From positions 1,116,001-1,180,000 of the forward strand of contig CAWGLW010000006.1 of the NCBI GenBank assembly GCA_963823525.1: 64,000 nucleotides of DNA, in the 5' to 3' direction. The DNA comes from CAWGLW01 sp963823525. GTDB taxonomy: Bacteria > Pseudomonadota > Gammaproteobacteria > Steroidobacterales > Steroidobacteraceae. Shown piece by piece: positions 43,184 to 53,500 of the stretch. The first letter of the stretch is position 1, and the number at the start of each line of letters is the position of its first letter. Position numbers and translations under genes: made by a program. The notes under the pieces were generated by a model. That model searched no databases and was not told the origin of the DNA. It saw nothing but the letters and a program-made list of their open reading frames with translations.

Positions 43184-43729
43184 TCAGAGCGAGGGCACCC
43201 GCGAACGGCTGGCCGGCGCTGAAACGGCGCTTTCCCGACGGGCCTTCTCGAGTTTCTTGCGTATTCGGGACCGTTTGAGTTCTGAGAGGTAATCAACGAA
43301 CAGCTTGCCCTCCAGGTGGTCCATTTCGTGCTGGATGCACACCGCCAGCAGCCCGTCGGCCTCCAGCTCGAACGGGCGGCCATCGCGATCCAGCGCACGT
43401 ACGCCGATGCTTGCGGATCGTGCCACCACCCGGTCAAAGATTCCCGGAACCGAAAGGCAGCCTTCCTCGGCTTCTGCGGCCCCCTCGCGCCGACTGATCT
43501 CCGGATTGATGAACGCGAGCGGACGGCTTCTGTCCTCGGTCACGTCCACGACGAGTACACGCCGGTGAACATCGACCTGGGTTGCGGCCAGCCCGACGCC
43601 CGGGGCCGCGTACATGGTCTCGAAAAGATCGTCGATGAGCTGGCGTATTTCGTCGTCCACGGTTTCCACCGGGGCCGCCTTTGTCCGCAGACGGGGGTCT
43701 GGGTATTCGAGAATTGTGAGCTTCGCCAT
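43184..43729 (-). CDS. def: Peptide deformylase
   Basis: A 181-residue metalloenzyme removing the formyl group from new proteins. All three motifs are seen: GVGLAATQV (motif 1), EEGCLSVP with the metal Cys (motif 2), and QHEMDHLEGKLF with the two metal His and catalytic Glu (motif 3). A basic tail (RSRIRKKLEKARRE) follows. It is the first gene of the leftward cluster and is divergent from the LysM protein, the usual arrangement in Gammaproteobacteria. Confidence 0.97.
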   Translation of the reverse strand: MAKLTILEYPDPRLRTKAAPVETVDDEIRQLIDDLFETMYAAPGVGLAATQVDVHRRVLVVDVTEDRSRPLAFINPEISRREGAAEAEEGCLSVPGIFDRVVARSASIGVRALDRDGRPFELEADGLLAVCIQHEMDHLEGKLFVDYLSELKRSRIRKKLEKARRESAVSAPASRSRVPSL

Positions 43730-43907
43730 TATCTTGAAAATGCTGCTAAAGTTAGGCCACGCTTCAATTTACTCACGTGGAATGAGCCCGCTGGATACCG
43801 TCGCCATCCAGCGATTTTGCCCGACTGAGACATGGTCGGCAGCCTGAGCTTGCGAAAATTGATTATAAGGCGATGGTCGCGACCCGGAATACCCGATGGA
43901 GATAGGG

Positions 43908-45116
43908 ATGGATCGTAAGCTTTTTCATGCCGAGAGGAATTCGCCGGCCCTGCCGGAATGGATCCGGGGACTTGCTTTGGCCTCGGTCGTAGCCGGAATG
44001 AGCCTCTTCTCAGGCACAAGCGCGCCCGTTTTGGCCGCATCGGACGTTTCCGGAACGTCGATGTCGGTACCGCTGGCACCTGATGCCCCAACCACCTACG
44101 TGGTCAAGAAGGGCGACACGCTTTGGGATATCTCGGGTGTCTTCCTGCGTGACCCCTGGTATTGGCCGGAGATCTGGTATGTCAACCCGGAGATCGAGAA
44201 CCCGCACCTGATCTACCCGGGCGACGTGCTGCATCTCGTTTATGTCGACGGCATGCCGCGGATTACCTTGCAAAGCGCCGGACCGGTCCGCCTTTCACCC
44301 CGGGTGCGAAGCGAACCGTTGTCGGAGTCCGTGCGCGCAATTCCCTACGATCTGCTGATGAATTTTGTCGGCCGACCACGCATGGTCGAAAAAAATGAGC
44401 TGAAGAAGAGGCCCTACGTTGTGGGCTTCCGTGACCATCATATGGCTGGAACCTGGGCGGACGAGATCTACGCCCGCGGACTCAAAGACGCCCCGGCGGG
44501 CGCGCGTTACACGATCGTCGATATCGGCACCGAACTTCGTGACCCGGATGACGGCGACGTACTCGGCTACATGGGCTACTACTCCGGCACGGCCGAAGTG
44601 ATCGACACGACGATCCGGGACCGCAAAAACGAGCAGATCGTGCATCTCGATGTTATCGATTCGGGCCGCGAGATCATGCAGGGTGACCGGCTCTACCCGG
44701 CTGAAGTCGACATCGGCAACGATTTCGTGCTCCACGCGCCAGCCGATACCAAGCTGAACGGCAGGGTAATCGGGATCTTCGACGGCGTGTACGTGGCGGG
44801 GCGCTACCAGGTCATCGCGATCAATCGCGGCAGCCGTCATGGTCTCGAACCCGGTCATGTCGTGTCCGTCTTTGCGCGTGGCGAGGAAATTCCGGATCGC
44901 TTCAGCCGCCGTCTGCACTGGGAGAACTTCACGGGCACTTCTGAAATGATCCGCCTGCCGTCGGAGCGCAGTGGCTCGGCACTGGTTTTTAAGGTCTATG
45001 ACCGTATGAGCTACGCGCTGATTGTCGAGTCGGTGATGGCGATGCGCATTGGAGACAGCATCAAGCACCCGGATGCCGGCCACCGCGAACTGACGGTCAG
45101 CAACCCCGGGCGTTGA
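43908..45116 (+). CDS. LysM-domain exported protein
   Basis: A 402-residue protein with a signal or anchor helix near 20-45 and one LysM domain (about 64-112: YVVKKGDTLWDISGVFLRDPW..YPGDVLHLVYV), which binds peptidoglycan glycan strands. The remaining 290 residues form a conserved but unnamed domain (YTIVDIGTELRDPDDGDVLGYM; RLYPAEVD; VFARGEEI). Such LysM proteins next to dprA and opposite def are common in Gammaproteobacteria. GGAG at 43898-43901 sits 6 bases before the ATG at 43908, so I prefer that to the ATG at 43896. A hairpin follows the stop. Confidence 0.88.
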   Translation: MDRKLFHAERNSPALPEWIRGLALASVVAGMSLFSGTSAPVLAASDVSGTSMSVPLAPDAPTTYVVKKGDTLWDISGVFLRDPWYWPEIWYVNPEIENPHLIYPGDVLHLVYVDGMPRITLQSAGPVRLSPRVRSEPLSESVRAIPYDLLMNFVGRPRMVEKNELKKRPYVVGFRDHHMAGTWADEIYARGLKDAPAGARYTIVDIGTELRDPDDGDVLGYMGYYSGTAEVIDTTIRDRKNEQIVHLDVIDSGREIMQGDRLYPAEVDIGNDFVLHAPADTKLNGRVIGIFDGVYVAGRYQVIAINRGSRHGLEPGHVVSVFARGEEIPDRFSRRLHWENFTGTSEMIRLPSERSGSALVFKVYDRMSYALIVESVMAMRIGDSIKHPDAGHRELTVSNPGR

Positions 45117-45157
45117 TCCCGCGGCGGCAAATGGCCGCACTTGCATTGGATTAGCAG

Positions 45158-45194
45158 GAGCCTGCCGGGCATCCATCCCGGTAGGCTCTTTGCT
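45158..45194 (+). terminator. Hairpin between LysM gene and dprA, probable terminator/attenuator
   Basis: A 12-bp stem, GAGCCTGCCGGG (45158-45169) with CCCGGTAGGCTC (45177-45188), one G-T pair and a 7-base loop, followed by TTTGCTT. It ends 7 bases before the dprA ATG, occupying the place of its ribosome-binding site. Confidence 0.75.
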
Positions 45195-45195
45195 T

Positions 45196-46314
45196 ATGGA
45201 TGGGCTTAGATCCTGGCTTTCGATTGCGCGCGCTCCGGGCCTGCACGCCGGGGTACTGTCAGCTGACAGCGCGGATCACCTCACCGAAGCCGAATCGCTG
45301 ACGCGCGAGTCGCCGTCTCAGCTCGCGCGCCTGGGACTGCACGCGGCCGCCATCCAGGCTCTGAAATCGCCCGACGAAAAAGCGCTGGATCAGGACCTGC
45401 GCTGGCTCGAAGGCGCGAATCGGCAGATCGTGACCTGGGGTTCGGCCGAATATCCCCAACTGTTGTCCGGCATCGCGGATCCGCCGCTGGTCCTGTTCGT
45501 TGAGGGCGACGCGGCACTGATGAACCTGCCGCAACTGGCCATGGTCGGCAGCCGGTCGCCCAGTGCGATCGGCCGGGACACGGCGACGCTGTTTGCACGC
45601 GACCTGGCCGGCGCCGGCCTTGCCATCACCAGCGGCCTGGCGCTCGGAATCGACGCGGCCTGTCACCACGGCGCGCTGCAGGCGGGCGGGCAAACGGTCG
45701 CCGTGCTTGGTTGTGGCCTGGACAGGATTTACCCTAAAGAAAACAGTGAGTTAGCAATTCAGATAGCCGCAGCAGGTGCCCTGGTATCAGAGCTACCGAC
45801 GGGGTCACCGCCTCTGCGCCCGCATTTCCCGCGTCGCAACCGGATCATCAGCGGCCTGTCGGTCGGTACGCTGGTCGTTGAGGCGGCCCTGCAGAGCGGC
45901 TCGCTGATTACTGCGCGGCTCGCGGGTGAGCAGGGTCGCGAGGTCTTTGCCGTACCTGGCTCGATCCACAGCCCGCTCTCCAGGGGCTGTCACCGCCTGA
46001 TTCGACAGGGCGCAAAGCTGGTCGAATGTATAGACGACGTATTCTCGGAACTCGGAGCGTTGCTCGGCAGCCTCGACCGTACAGACCGAGAAGTACCGCT
46101 GCAAGCGGCCTTGTCCTGCCGCCCCGCGTTGGACAAGGGCTACGAAATCCTGTTAGATGCCGTCGGCTTCGAGGCAGCCAGCATCGAGACACTGATCGCG
46201 AGAACCGGCTTCAAACCCGACGCGATTGCATCAATGCTGCTCATTCTCGAACTCGACGGCTGGGTCGAACAGCAGCACGGCGGGATATTCTGTCGCAGGC
46301 TGCCGGGAAAGTGA
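45196..46314 (+). CDS. dprA: DNA processing protein DprA
   Basis: A 372-residue protein that loads RecA onto incoming single-stranded DNA during natural transformation. The Rossmann-like core has AMVGSRSPSAIGRD, TSGLALGIDAACHHGAL, the nucleotide-binding AVLGCGLDRIYP, PLRPHFPRRNRIISGLS and EAALQSGSLITARLA. The C-terminal winged-helix DML1-like domain (about 310-372) ends GWVEQQHGGIFCR. The ATG at 45196 lacks a visible Shine-Dalgarno because a hairpin sits in its place. dprA-smg-topA order is the classic one. Presence alone does not prove competence. Confidence 0.94.
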   Translation: MDGLRSWLSIARAPGLHAGVLSADSADHLTEAESLTRESPSQLARLGLHAAAIQALKSPDEKALDQDLRWLEGANRQIVTWGSAEYPQLLSGIADPPLVLFVEGDAALMNLPQLAMVGSRSPSAIGRDTATLFARDLAGAGLAITSGLALGIDAACHHGALQAGGQTVAVLGCGLDRIYPKENSELAIQIAAAGALVSELPTGSPPLRPHFPRRNRIISGLSVGTLVVEAALQSGSLITARLAGEQGREVFAVPGSIHSPLSRGCHRLIRQGAKLVECIDDVFSELGALLGSLDRTDREVPLQAALSCRPALDKGYEILLDAVGFEAASIETLIARTGFKPDAIASMLLILELDGWVEQQHGGIFCRRLPGK

Positions 46315-46316
46315 GA

Positions 46317-46796
46317 ATGAAAGAAGGTGTCCTCGACATACTGATCTACCTGTTTGAGAACTACTTTGATGCAGATCCGGACGAGGGACTCGAACCCGAC
46401 CGGGCAACCTTGAAGCAGGAGCTCGAACGGGCCGGATTTCCCGCCGCGGAAGTCGAGCGAGCGCTTTGCTGGCTCGAAGAACTGGCTGCGGACCCGGTTC
46501 GCGCCGAGCCGGCGCCGACTTCACGTGCGATCCGTGTCTTCGATGCGCTGGAGCAGGCAAGACTGGACACGGATTGCCGGGGCTACCTCGTTCACCTCGA
46601 GAACGTCGGCATCCTCTCGCCAGTACAGCGAGAGCTGGTCATCGACCGACTGATGGCGCTGGACGGCGACGATATCGACATTGAGAAGCTGAAGTGGGTC
46701 GTGCTGATGGTCCTGTTCAGTCAGCCGGGCCAGGAAAGCGCGTTTTCGCGCATGGAAGACCTGGTATTCGAGGAGCACAGCGGGGCCCTTCACTGA
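46317..46796 (+). CDS. smg: Smg protein (DUF494)
   Basis: A 159-residue DUF494 protein. Start MKEGVLDILIYLFENYFD, then LKQELERAGF, and the ending DIDIEKLKWVVLMVLFSQPG match Smg throughout. Its function is unknown, though it is nearly always between dprA and topA in Beta- and Gammaproteobacteria, as here. The ATG at 46317 is 2 bases after the dprA stop; a GTG two codons earlier overlaps it. Confidence 0.93.
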   Translation: MKEGVLDILIYLFENYFDADPDEGLEPDRATLKQELERAGFPAAEVERALCWLEELAADPVRAEPAPTSRAIRVFDALEQARLDTDCRGYLVHLENVGILSPVQRELVIDRLMALDGDDIDIEKLKWVVLMVLFSQPGQESAFSRMEDLVFEEHSGALH

Positions 46797-46883
46797 GGCC
46801 AGCGCGGTGCCGGGCCGAATCGACGCCGCGGTCCACCGCGGCTTGATTTTTTGTGAGGCAGTGAAAAACGTATCAGGGCCAGT

Positions 46884-49325
46884 ATGAGCAGGAATCTCGT
46901 CATCGTAGAGTCGCCGGCCAAGGCGAAGACCATCAAGAAGTACCTCGGCAAGGATTTCGAGGTGATGGCGTCCTATGGCCACGTCCGCGACCTGGTCCCG
47001 AAAGAGGGGGCCGTGGACCCCGAGCACGGCTTTGCGATGCGCTGGGAAACCATCGACAAGAACAGGAAACACGTCGACGCCATTGCCCGGGCGCTCAAGA
47101 AAGCTGATGCCCTCTACCTTTCGACTGACCCCGATCGCGAAGGGGAAGCGATCTCCTGGCACTTGTACGAGTTGCTGAAGGATGCCGGCGCACTGGACGG
47201 CAAGAGCGTTCACCGCAGCGTGTTCTACGAAATCACCCGCAGCGCGGTAAAGGAAGCCGTGGAGCAGCCAAGGGAAATTGCCGAGGAACTCGTCAAGGCC
47301 TATCTGGCCCGGCGCGCGCTGGACTTCCTGGTCGGCTTCAATCTTTCGCCGCTGCTGTGGAAAAAGGCCGGGCTCTCCGGCGCCTCGGCCGGCCGGGTGC
47401 AGAGCCCCGCCCTTCGCATGATCTGCGAGCGCGAGGAAGAAATCGCCGCGTTCAAGGCGCGCGAGTACTGGACCGTCGATGCCCGGGCGGAGAAGTCCGA
47501 CCAGGGTTTCACCGGGCGACTGGCCCAGTTTGCCGGCGAGAAGATCGAACAATTCACGATCACGACCGCTGAACGGGCGGAACAGGTTCGCCGCAGTCTC
47601 GCCGAATCGGCGAATGGCGCCCTGACCGTGACAAGGGTCGACAAGAAACAGCGCAAGCGCAATCCGGCCGCCCCGTTTACGACGTCGACACTGCAGCAGG
47701 AGGCCTCGCGGAAACTAGGTTTCGGTGCGCAGCGCACGATGCGGCTCGCGCAGAGACTTTACGAAGGCATTGACTTCGGCGAAGGACCTGTCGGCCTGAT
47801 CACCTACATGCGCACCGATTCGGTCAACCTCTCGGGTGAGGCGGTGACAGAGATACGCAAGTCGATCGGCCAGCTGTACGGCCAGCAGTCCCTGCCCGAT
47901 GCCCCACGTGTCTACCGGACGAAATCCAAGAACGCGCAGGAAGCCCACGAAGCCATACGGCCGACGTCGGCATTGAGAACGCCGGAGCAACTCGAGGGCC
48001 GGCTGCCGGTTGATGAGCACAAGCTCTACACGCTGATCTGGCGACGTGCGGTGGCCAGCCAGATGCTCGCGGCGATCTTTGACACGGTGGCGGTCGATCT
48101 CAGTGCGGGACCTGGAAACAGTTTCCGCGCCAACGGATCAACGCTCGTTTCACCGGGATTCCTGGCCGTTTACAGAGAAGGATCCGACGAAGCCGGATCG
48201 GACAACGAGAACGACCGCCGGCTTCCCCCGCTCGAAGAAGGCGAACAGGTCAAGCTCCTGGCGATCGAGCCGGAGCAGCATTTCACGGAGCCGCCGCCGC
48301 GCTACTCCGAGGCCAGCCTCGTCAAGACGCTCGAAGAATATGGGATTGGCCGGCCATCGACCTATGCGAGCATCATCCAGACACTGCTGGGCAAGAAATA
48401 CTGCGAGCTGATCAACAAGCGTTTCGTACCGACCGATCTGGGCAAGATCGTCAGCCACTTCCTGACCGGGCATTTCAGGCATTACGTCGATTACGGCTTC
48501 ACTGCCTCGATGGAGGACGAACTCGATAACATTTCGCGCGGCGAGGAGGACTGGGTCCCGGTGCTCGATCGATTCTGGGACCCATTCAAAAAGCAGGTCG
48601 ATGAAGTCGAGAAGAATGTCACTCGATCGGATGTCGCCCAGGCGCGCGATCTGGGCATCGACAACGCCTCCGGACGGCCGGTCAGTGTGCGTTACGGTCG
48701 CTATGGTGCGTTCGCTCAACTCGGTACGCGGGAAGACGAGGAAAAGCCACGCTTTGCGAGCCTGCGCCCGCATCAGCGCATGGACTCGATTACGCTCGAT
48801 GAGGCGATCGAGTTATTCCAGCTGCCACGGACGCTTGGCGAGACCGATGATGGCGAACCCATCAAGGTCGCGGTCGGGCGCTTCGGTCCCTACGTACAGT
48901 TCGGGCCCAAGAAGTTCGTCTCGCTCAAGAAAGATGACGACCCGTATACCGTCACGCTCGAGCGCTCCCGGGAACTGATTCGCGAGAAGCAGGAGATCGA
49001 TGCGAATCGCATCATCCTCGATTTCGAGGAAGCCGGCATCCAGGTCCTCAACGGCCGTTACGGACCCTACGTCACGGACCGCAAGCGAAACGGCAAGATT
49101 CCGAAGGACCGTGACCCAAAGACACTGACACTCGAGGAATGCAAGACCATCCTCGAGTCTGCCCCGGTCCGGGGAAGCCGATGGGGGAAGAAGAAGACCG
49201 CAGACTCCTCGGAGAAGGCGCCTGCAAAGAAAAAGGCACCCGCGAAAAAGAAGAAAGCGGCAAGCAAGAAAAAGGCCGTGAAGAAGAAAAAGCCAGTCGG
49301 TAAGAAAGCGCGCAAGAAGGCCTGA
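46884..49325 (+). CDS. topA: DNA topoisomerase I (type IA), Lys-rich tail in place of zinc fingers
   Basis: An 813-residue enzyme relaxing negative supercoils. The Toprim domain begins LVIVESPAKAKTIKKYLG with Glu9, and its acidic DPDREGEA triad follows near 100; the active-site Tyr is Tyr308 in GLITYMRTDS. After the core come at least three Toprim C-terminal repeats (VSVRYGRYGAFAQLG; VAVGRFGPYVQFG; VLNGRYGPYVTD). Unlike E. coli TopA there is no Cys-rich zinc-ribbon set; instead the last 45 residues are a Lys/Ala tail (KKKAPAKKKKAASKKKAVK). Similar basic tails occur in Xanthomonas and Actinobacteria enzymes and aid DNA binding. Confidence 0.96.
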   Translation: MSRNLVIVESPAKAKTIKKYLGKDFEVMASYGHVRDLVPKEGAVDPEHGFAMRWETIDKNRKHVDAIARALKKADALYLSTDPDREGEAISWHLYELLKDAGALDGKSVHRSVFYEITRSAVKEAVEQPREIAEELVKAYLARRALDFLVGFNLSPLLWKKAGLSGASAGRVQSPALRMICEREEEIAAFKAREYWTVDARAEKSDQGFTGRLAQFAGEKIEQFTITTAERAEQVRRSLAESANGALTVTRVDKKQRKRNPAAPFTTSTLQQEASRKLGFGAQRTMRLAQRLYEGIDFGEGPVGLITYMRTDSVNLSGEAVTEIRKSIGQLYGQQSLPDAPRVYRTKSKNAQEAHEAIRPTSALRTPEQLEGRLPVDEHKLYTLIWRRAVASQMLAAIFDTVAVDLSAGPGNSFRANGSTLVSPGFLAVYREGSDEAGSDNENDRRLPPLEEGEQVKLLAIEPEQHFTEPPPRYSEASLVKTLEEYGIGRPSTYASIIQTLLGKKYCELINKRFVPTDLGKIVSHFLTGHFRHYVDYGFTASMEDELDNISRGEEDWVPVLDRFWDPFKKQVDEVEKNVTRSDVAQARDLGIDNASGRPVSVRYGRYGAFAQLGTREDEEKPRFASLRPHQRMDSITLDEAIELFQLPRTLGETDDGEPIKVAVGRFGPYVQFGPKKFVSLKKDDDPYTVTLERSRELIREKQEIDANRIILDFEEAGIQVLNGRYGPYVTDRKRNGKIPKDRDPKTLTLEECKTILESAPVRGSRWGKKKTADSSEKAPAKKKAPAKKKKAASKKKAVKKKKPVGKKARKKA

Positions 49326-49350
49326 GCCGCCCTTCGGGAGAATGATGCTG

Positions 49351-50280
49351 ATGGGCACCAACACGCCATCAACCCCCGCGGTGATTGATTATCTTCGGGA
49401 TCTTCACGATCGCATCACGGTGGCGGTGGAGATGGCCGACGGTGGCGCGAAGTTCCGCCGCGACTCGTGGATGCGACCGGAAGGTGGTGGCGGCGAGAGC
49501 CGCGTGCTGCGCGACGGAACGGTCTTTGAGCAGGCCGGCATCAACTTCTCGCACGTCCAGGGCGACCGGTTGCCTCCGTCGGCGACCGCGCAGCGGCCGG
49601 AACTCGCCGGCGCAAGCTTCGAGGCAACCGGCGTGTCGCTGGTCATCCATCCGCACAATCCCTATGTGCCGACCTCGCATGCCAACGTGCGTTACTTTGT
49701 CGCAATGCGTGAAGGCGAGCCCGCAGCCTGGTGGTTCGGCGGCGGCTTCGACCTGACGCCCTATTACCCCTTCGAGGAAGACGTCGTCGGCTGGCACCGC
49801 GCGGCCAGGGCGGCCTGCGATCCGTTGGGCCCGGATACCTACACGAAGTACAAGCGCTGGTGCGACGAGTACTTCTATCTCAAGCACCGCGACGAACGGC
49901 GCGGCGTCGGCGGCCTGTTTTTCGACGACCTGAGCGAGCCGGGCTTCGAGCAGGCTTTTGCCTTCATGCGCAGCGTCGGTGACGCCTACGCGCCGGCTTA
50001 TCTGCCCATTGTCGAGAGGCGCAGAAGCACGCCTTTCGGTGAGCGCGAGCGGAACTTCCAGCTCTATCGGCGCGGGCGTTATGTCGAATTCAACCTGGTT
50101 TACGATCGAGGCACGATTTTCGGTCTGCAGTCGGGCGGCCGCGTCGAATCGATACTGATGTCGCTGCCTCCGCTGGTGCGCTGGGAATACGATTATCGCC
50201 CGGAGCCGGGAACCCCCGAGGCGCGGCTCTACACGGACTTCCTGCAGCCGCGCGACTGGCTGAACGAATCGGCTGAATAG
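49351..50280 (+). CDS. hemF: Oxygen-dependent coproporphyrinogen III oxidase
   Basis: About 309 residues. It decarboxylates coproporphyrinogen III with O2 to protoporphyrinogen IX in haem synthesis. Family blocks are clear: FEQAGINFSHVQGD, SLVIHPHNPYVPTSHANVRYF with the metal His residues, WWFGGGFDLTPYYPFEED, KRWCDEYFYLKHRDERRGVGGLFFDDL and YVEFNLVYDRGTIFGLQSGGRVESILMSLPP. GGGAG at 49336-49340 fits the ATG at 49351 (10 bases) better than those at 49342 or 49345. It follows topA by 25 bases. An O2-dependent enzyme indicates aerobic life. Confidence 0.96.
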   Translation: MGTNTPSTPAVIDYLRDLHDRITVAVEMADGGAKFRRDSWMRPEGGGGESRVLRDGTVFEQAGINFSHVQGDRLPPSATAQRPELAGASFEATGVSLVIHPHNPYVPTSHANVRYFVAMREGEPAAWWFGGGFDLTPYYPFEEDVVGWHRAARAACDPLGPDTYTKYKRWCDEYFYLKHRDERRGVGGLFFDDLSEPGFEQAFAFMRSVGDAYAPAYLPIVERRRSTPFGERERNFQLYRRGRYVEFNLVYDRGTIFGLQSGGRVESILMSLPPLVRWEYDYRPEPGTPEARLYTDFLQPRDWLNESAE

Positions 50281-50419
50281 TCCCGCCCTTTGCGACGGGC
50301 TTTGTCGCCGCATTGAATGCCGCGCGTTGAAGGGTTATGTCATGTATAAGAATTTTTGATCGCGTATAAGTTGTTTTTCGCGGCAGAGACCAGTACTTTC
50401 CACGGCACGGCATTGATCG

Positions 50420-50495
50420 AAAGGCACACCTGCTGCGAGGCAGGGTCGCAAAGCCACAGCTCTCAAGGATCCCCGCGAGAGGGCTGGACTGCCAG
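50420..50495 (+). promoter_or_regulatory. Cyclic-di-GMP-I (GEMM) riboswitch aptamer
   Basis: The GEMM consensus is seen in order: P1 strand GGCA in AAAGGCACACC; a 6-bp stem CCTGCT/GGCAGG capped by the GNRA tetraloop GCGA (50434-50437); the invariant GTCGCAAAGCCAC; the P2 arm CAGC-TCTC/GAGA-GG-GCTG; and the returning P1 strand GGACTGCC. In the known aptamer the tetraloop docks onto P2 and the ligand stacks at the junction. It lies about 100 bases upstream of the S8 protease ATG. Downstream CGTCGAA (50504-50510) pairs with TTCGACG (50540-50546), and TTTTTCTAAAATTT runs just before the Shine-Dalgarno AAGGGG, so the expression platform may work by termination or by RBS access; on/off sense is not fixed. 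Confidence 0.85.
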
Positions 50496-50597
50496 AAGCA
50501 GGTCGTCGAACCGGCAGTTTGTTAAGGGAAAACAGCCCGTTCGACGCAGCGTTCCGCTGATCGTGCCAGTTTTTCTAAAATTTGAAGGGGAATCACG

Positions 50598-53500
50598 ATG
50601 TCAAAGTACTCCGGTTGGAAGCTCGGTTCCGCCGTTGGCTGCGTCACATTTCTGGCCGCAGCCACGGCGCCCGCAAGCTTCGCAGCAGACCGCAGCGCCA
50701 TTCGCGCATCAGCGGCCATACCTGCTTCGGTCGAAGCACTGCGGCTCGACAGGCCGATGCAGATCGACGGTGCCAGTCTGGCCGTTATTGATACGGCCTT
50801 GCAGGTCGCCGAAGGACGGCAGGAAGTGCTCGTTCGATTGCGCTCACCGTCAGTCGCAAGATCCAGCGCCAGGGCGCCGGGCGACCGGGTCATGCAAAGG
50901 GAAATGATCAAGAACGACCAGTCCGCATTCATGCGCAGGGCGCAGCGGCTGGCGCCAGGCGCCAGCTCAGGCCCGAGTTTCCAGGTCGTGCTCAATGCAG
51001 TGGTCATGGAAGTTGACGCCAAGCACATTCGCGCTCTGGCCACCGACCCGCAGGTCGAGCGGATCTCTCGCGTTGTCAATTACAAGATGGATCTTCCGGA
51101 CACGGTCCCCTACATCACTGCAAGCGCCATGCAGCAGATCGGTTACGATGGCAGTGGCGTCAAAGTCGCCGTGCTCGACTCGGGCATCGACTACACGCAC
51201 GCCGCGTTTGGCGGTGGCGGCACGCTGGCCGACTACGAGGCGGCTTACGGCACCAGCACCGGCGACCCGCGAAATACCACGCGAGACGGCCTTTTCCCGA
51301 CCTCAAAGGTCGTCGAAGGCTATGACTTTGTCGGCGAGGCGTGGCCGAACGGCCCGCTCGCCCCCGATGACGACCCGATCGACCTGGAAGGTCACGGAAC
51401 CCACGTGGGTGACATCATCGGCGGTGCCGGCGGTGTGGCTCCAGGCGTGGATCTCTACGCCGTCAAGGTCTGCAGCGCCGTGTCATCGTCCTGCAGCGGT
51501 GTCGCGCTGATCCAGGGTATGGAATACGCGGCCGACCCGAACGGCGACGGCGATGTCTCGGACCGCGTCGACGTCATCAACATGTCGCTTGGTTCAAGCT
51601 ATGGCCAGGCCTTCGATGACGACCTGGCACTGGCCGTCAACAACGCCTCGGAGCTCGGGATCCTGACGGTGGCCTCCGCGGGTAACTCCAGCGACAAGCC
51701 GTATGTGACCGGTACGCCGGCGGGGGCGATTACCGCGCTTTCGGTTGCGCAGACGGAAGTCCCGAGCGCGTTCCTGCCACAGTACGACGTGATCGCACCG
51801 GCCTCGATTGCGGGCACTTACGATGCGGTTTTTCAGCCCTGGTCGGCACCGCTCACGAGTGTCATCGAGGCCCCGATGCAGTACGCCGATGGTGCCGGCG
51901 GCAACCTGAACGGTTGTGCGGCATTTGCACCAGGTTCGCTCACCGGCAGGATCGTGCTGGTCGATAGGGGCGGCTGCAACTTCACGCTCAAGATCAAGAA
52001 CATTGGTGACGCCGGCGGTCTGATCGGCATTATCGGGCTCATCGACACCAGTGCTCCGTTCACGGGCGGCGACGGTGGCGATCGCCCGATCGATATCCCC
52101 GGCTACATGATCAGTTTGGCGGATTCGAACACACTGAAGTCCGGCCTGCCGTCGACGGTCCTGCGCTTCGACCCGAACATCGGCATCCCGCTGGTGGGCA
52201 ACATGGTCGGCAGTTCTTCACGCGGCCCGCGCAACCCGGACAACCTGCTCAAGCCGGAAATCGGCGCACCCGGTGCATCGGTATCGGCGATCGCGGGCTC
52301 TGGAACCGGCACGGGTCCGTTCGGCGGTACCTCCGGTGCCGCGCCGATGGTGGCGGGCTCTGCGGCCCTGATACTCGATGCCTATCCCGGCCTGACACCG
52401 CTCGAGGTTAAGGCGCGCCTGATGAACAACGGCGAGACGGACATCGTGACGGACCCGTTCAGCGGCCTTGCGCCCATCAGCCGGATTGGCGGCGGTGAGG
52501 TGCGTGTGCTCGATGCCTATGAGGAGCCGATTGCGGCCTGGGCCGAAGAGCAGACCACGGGCGATTACGTCGGCTCACTGAGCTACGGTCAGGTCGACGT
52601 CGCCAAGGACCTGGTGCGGCTTAAGAAAATCGTTCGGGTGCGTAATTACACGGATCAGGCCGTCCAGTACGCGATCAAGCCGACCTTCCGGTTTGCCGAC
52701 GACGAGGCGTCCGGTGCCGTCAGCTTCATTGTCAAGGACTCCGTCCGGATCGGTCCAAACCGTGACGCCACGTTCCCGGTTACGCTGGTCATCGAAGGAG
52801 CGAAGCTGGCCGGCAATGCGATGAACTCGGGCAGCGAGGGTGCGAACCCGGCCGCCCTGACGTTCAACGAGTTTGACGGTTACCTGATGCTCGATGACGG
52901 CAATGGCTCGTCGGTGCACATTCCCTGGCACGTGCTGCCGCGCAAGGCGGCCGACCTGAGGGGGCGCATGGCGCTGAAGTTCAGGAACGGGTTCAGCGAC
53001 AGCATCAACTTCAAGAACCGCGGCGTCGGTACGGCGCAGATCGATGCCTATTCGTTGCTGGCGACCAGCCCGAACATGCCGCAGGGCCCGGAAGGCGGTC
53101 AGTCACCGATGCCGGACATCCGCGCAGTCGGTATCACGACGATTCCGGTCCCGGCGGGCTTCTGCTCGGGCAACGACTCGTTCCTCTGGGTGTTTGCGAT
53201 CAATACCTGGGAGCGCCAGAGTCACCTGCTACCGGTCAGCCACCAGATCGTGCTTGACACGAACCGGGACGGCGCAGCCGACTATGTCGTGCTGAACCGC
53301 GACCTCTCCGGTCCGACCACAATCACGGACGGCAGGCAGTTGTCCTGGGTGCTCAATGTTGCAACGGGTAGTCTCGGCGCGTTCTTCTTTGCCGAGCACG
53401 CGACCAACACCGGCAACACCGCCTTGATTGTCTGCGGCGAGCAGATCGGCATGAATGCCGGTGATTTCCTCTCGACGCAGGTCAACATGGACGTCTACAC

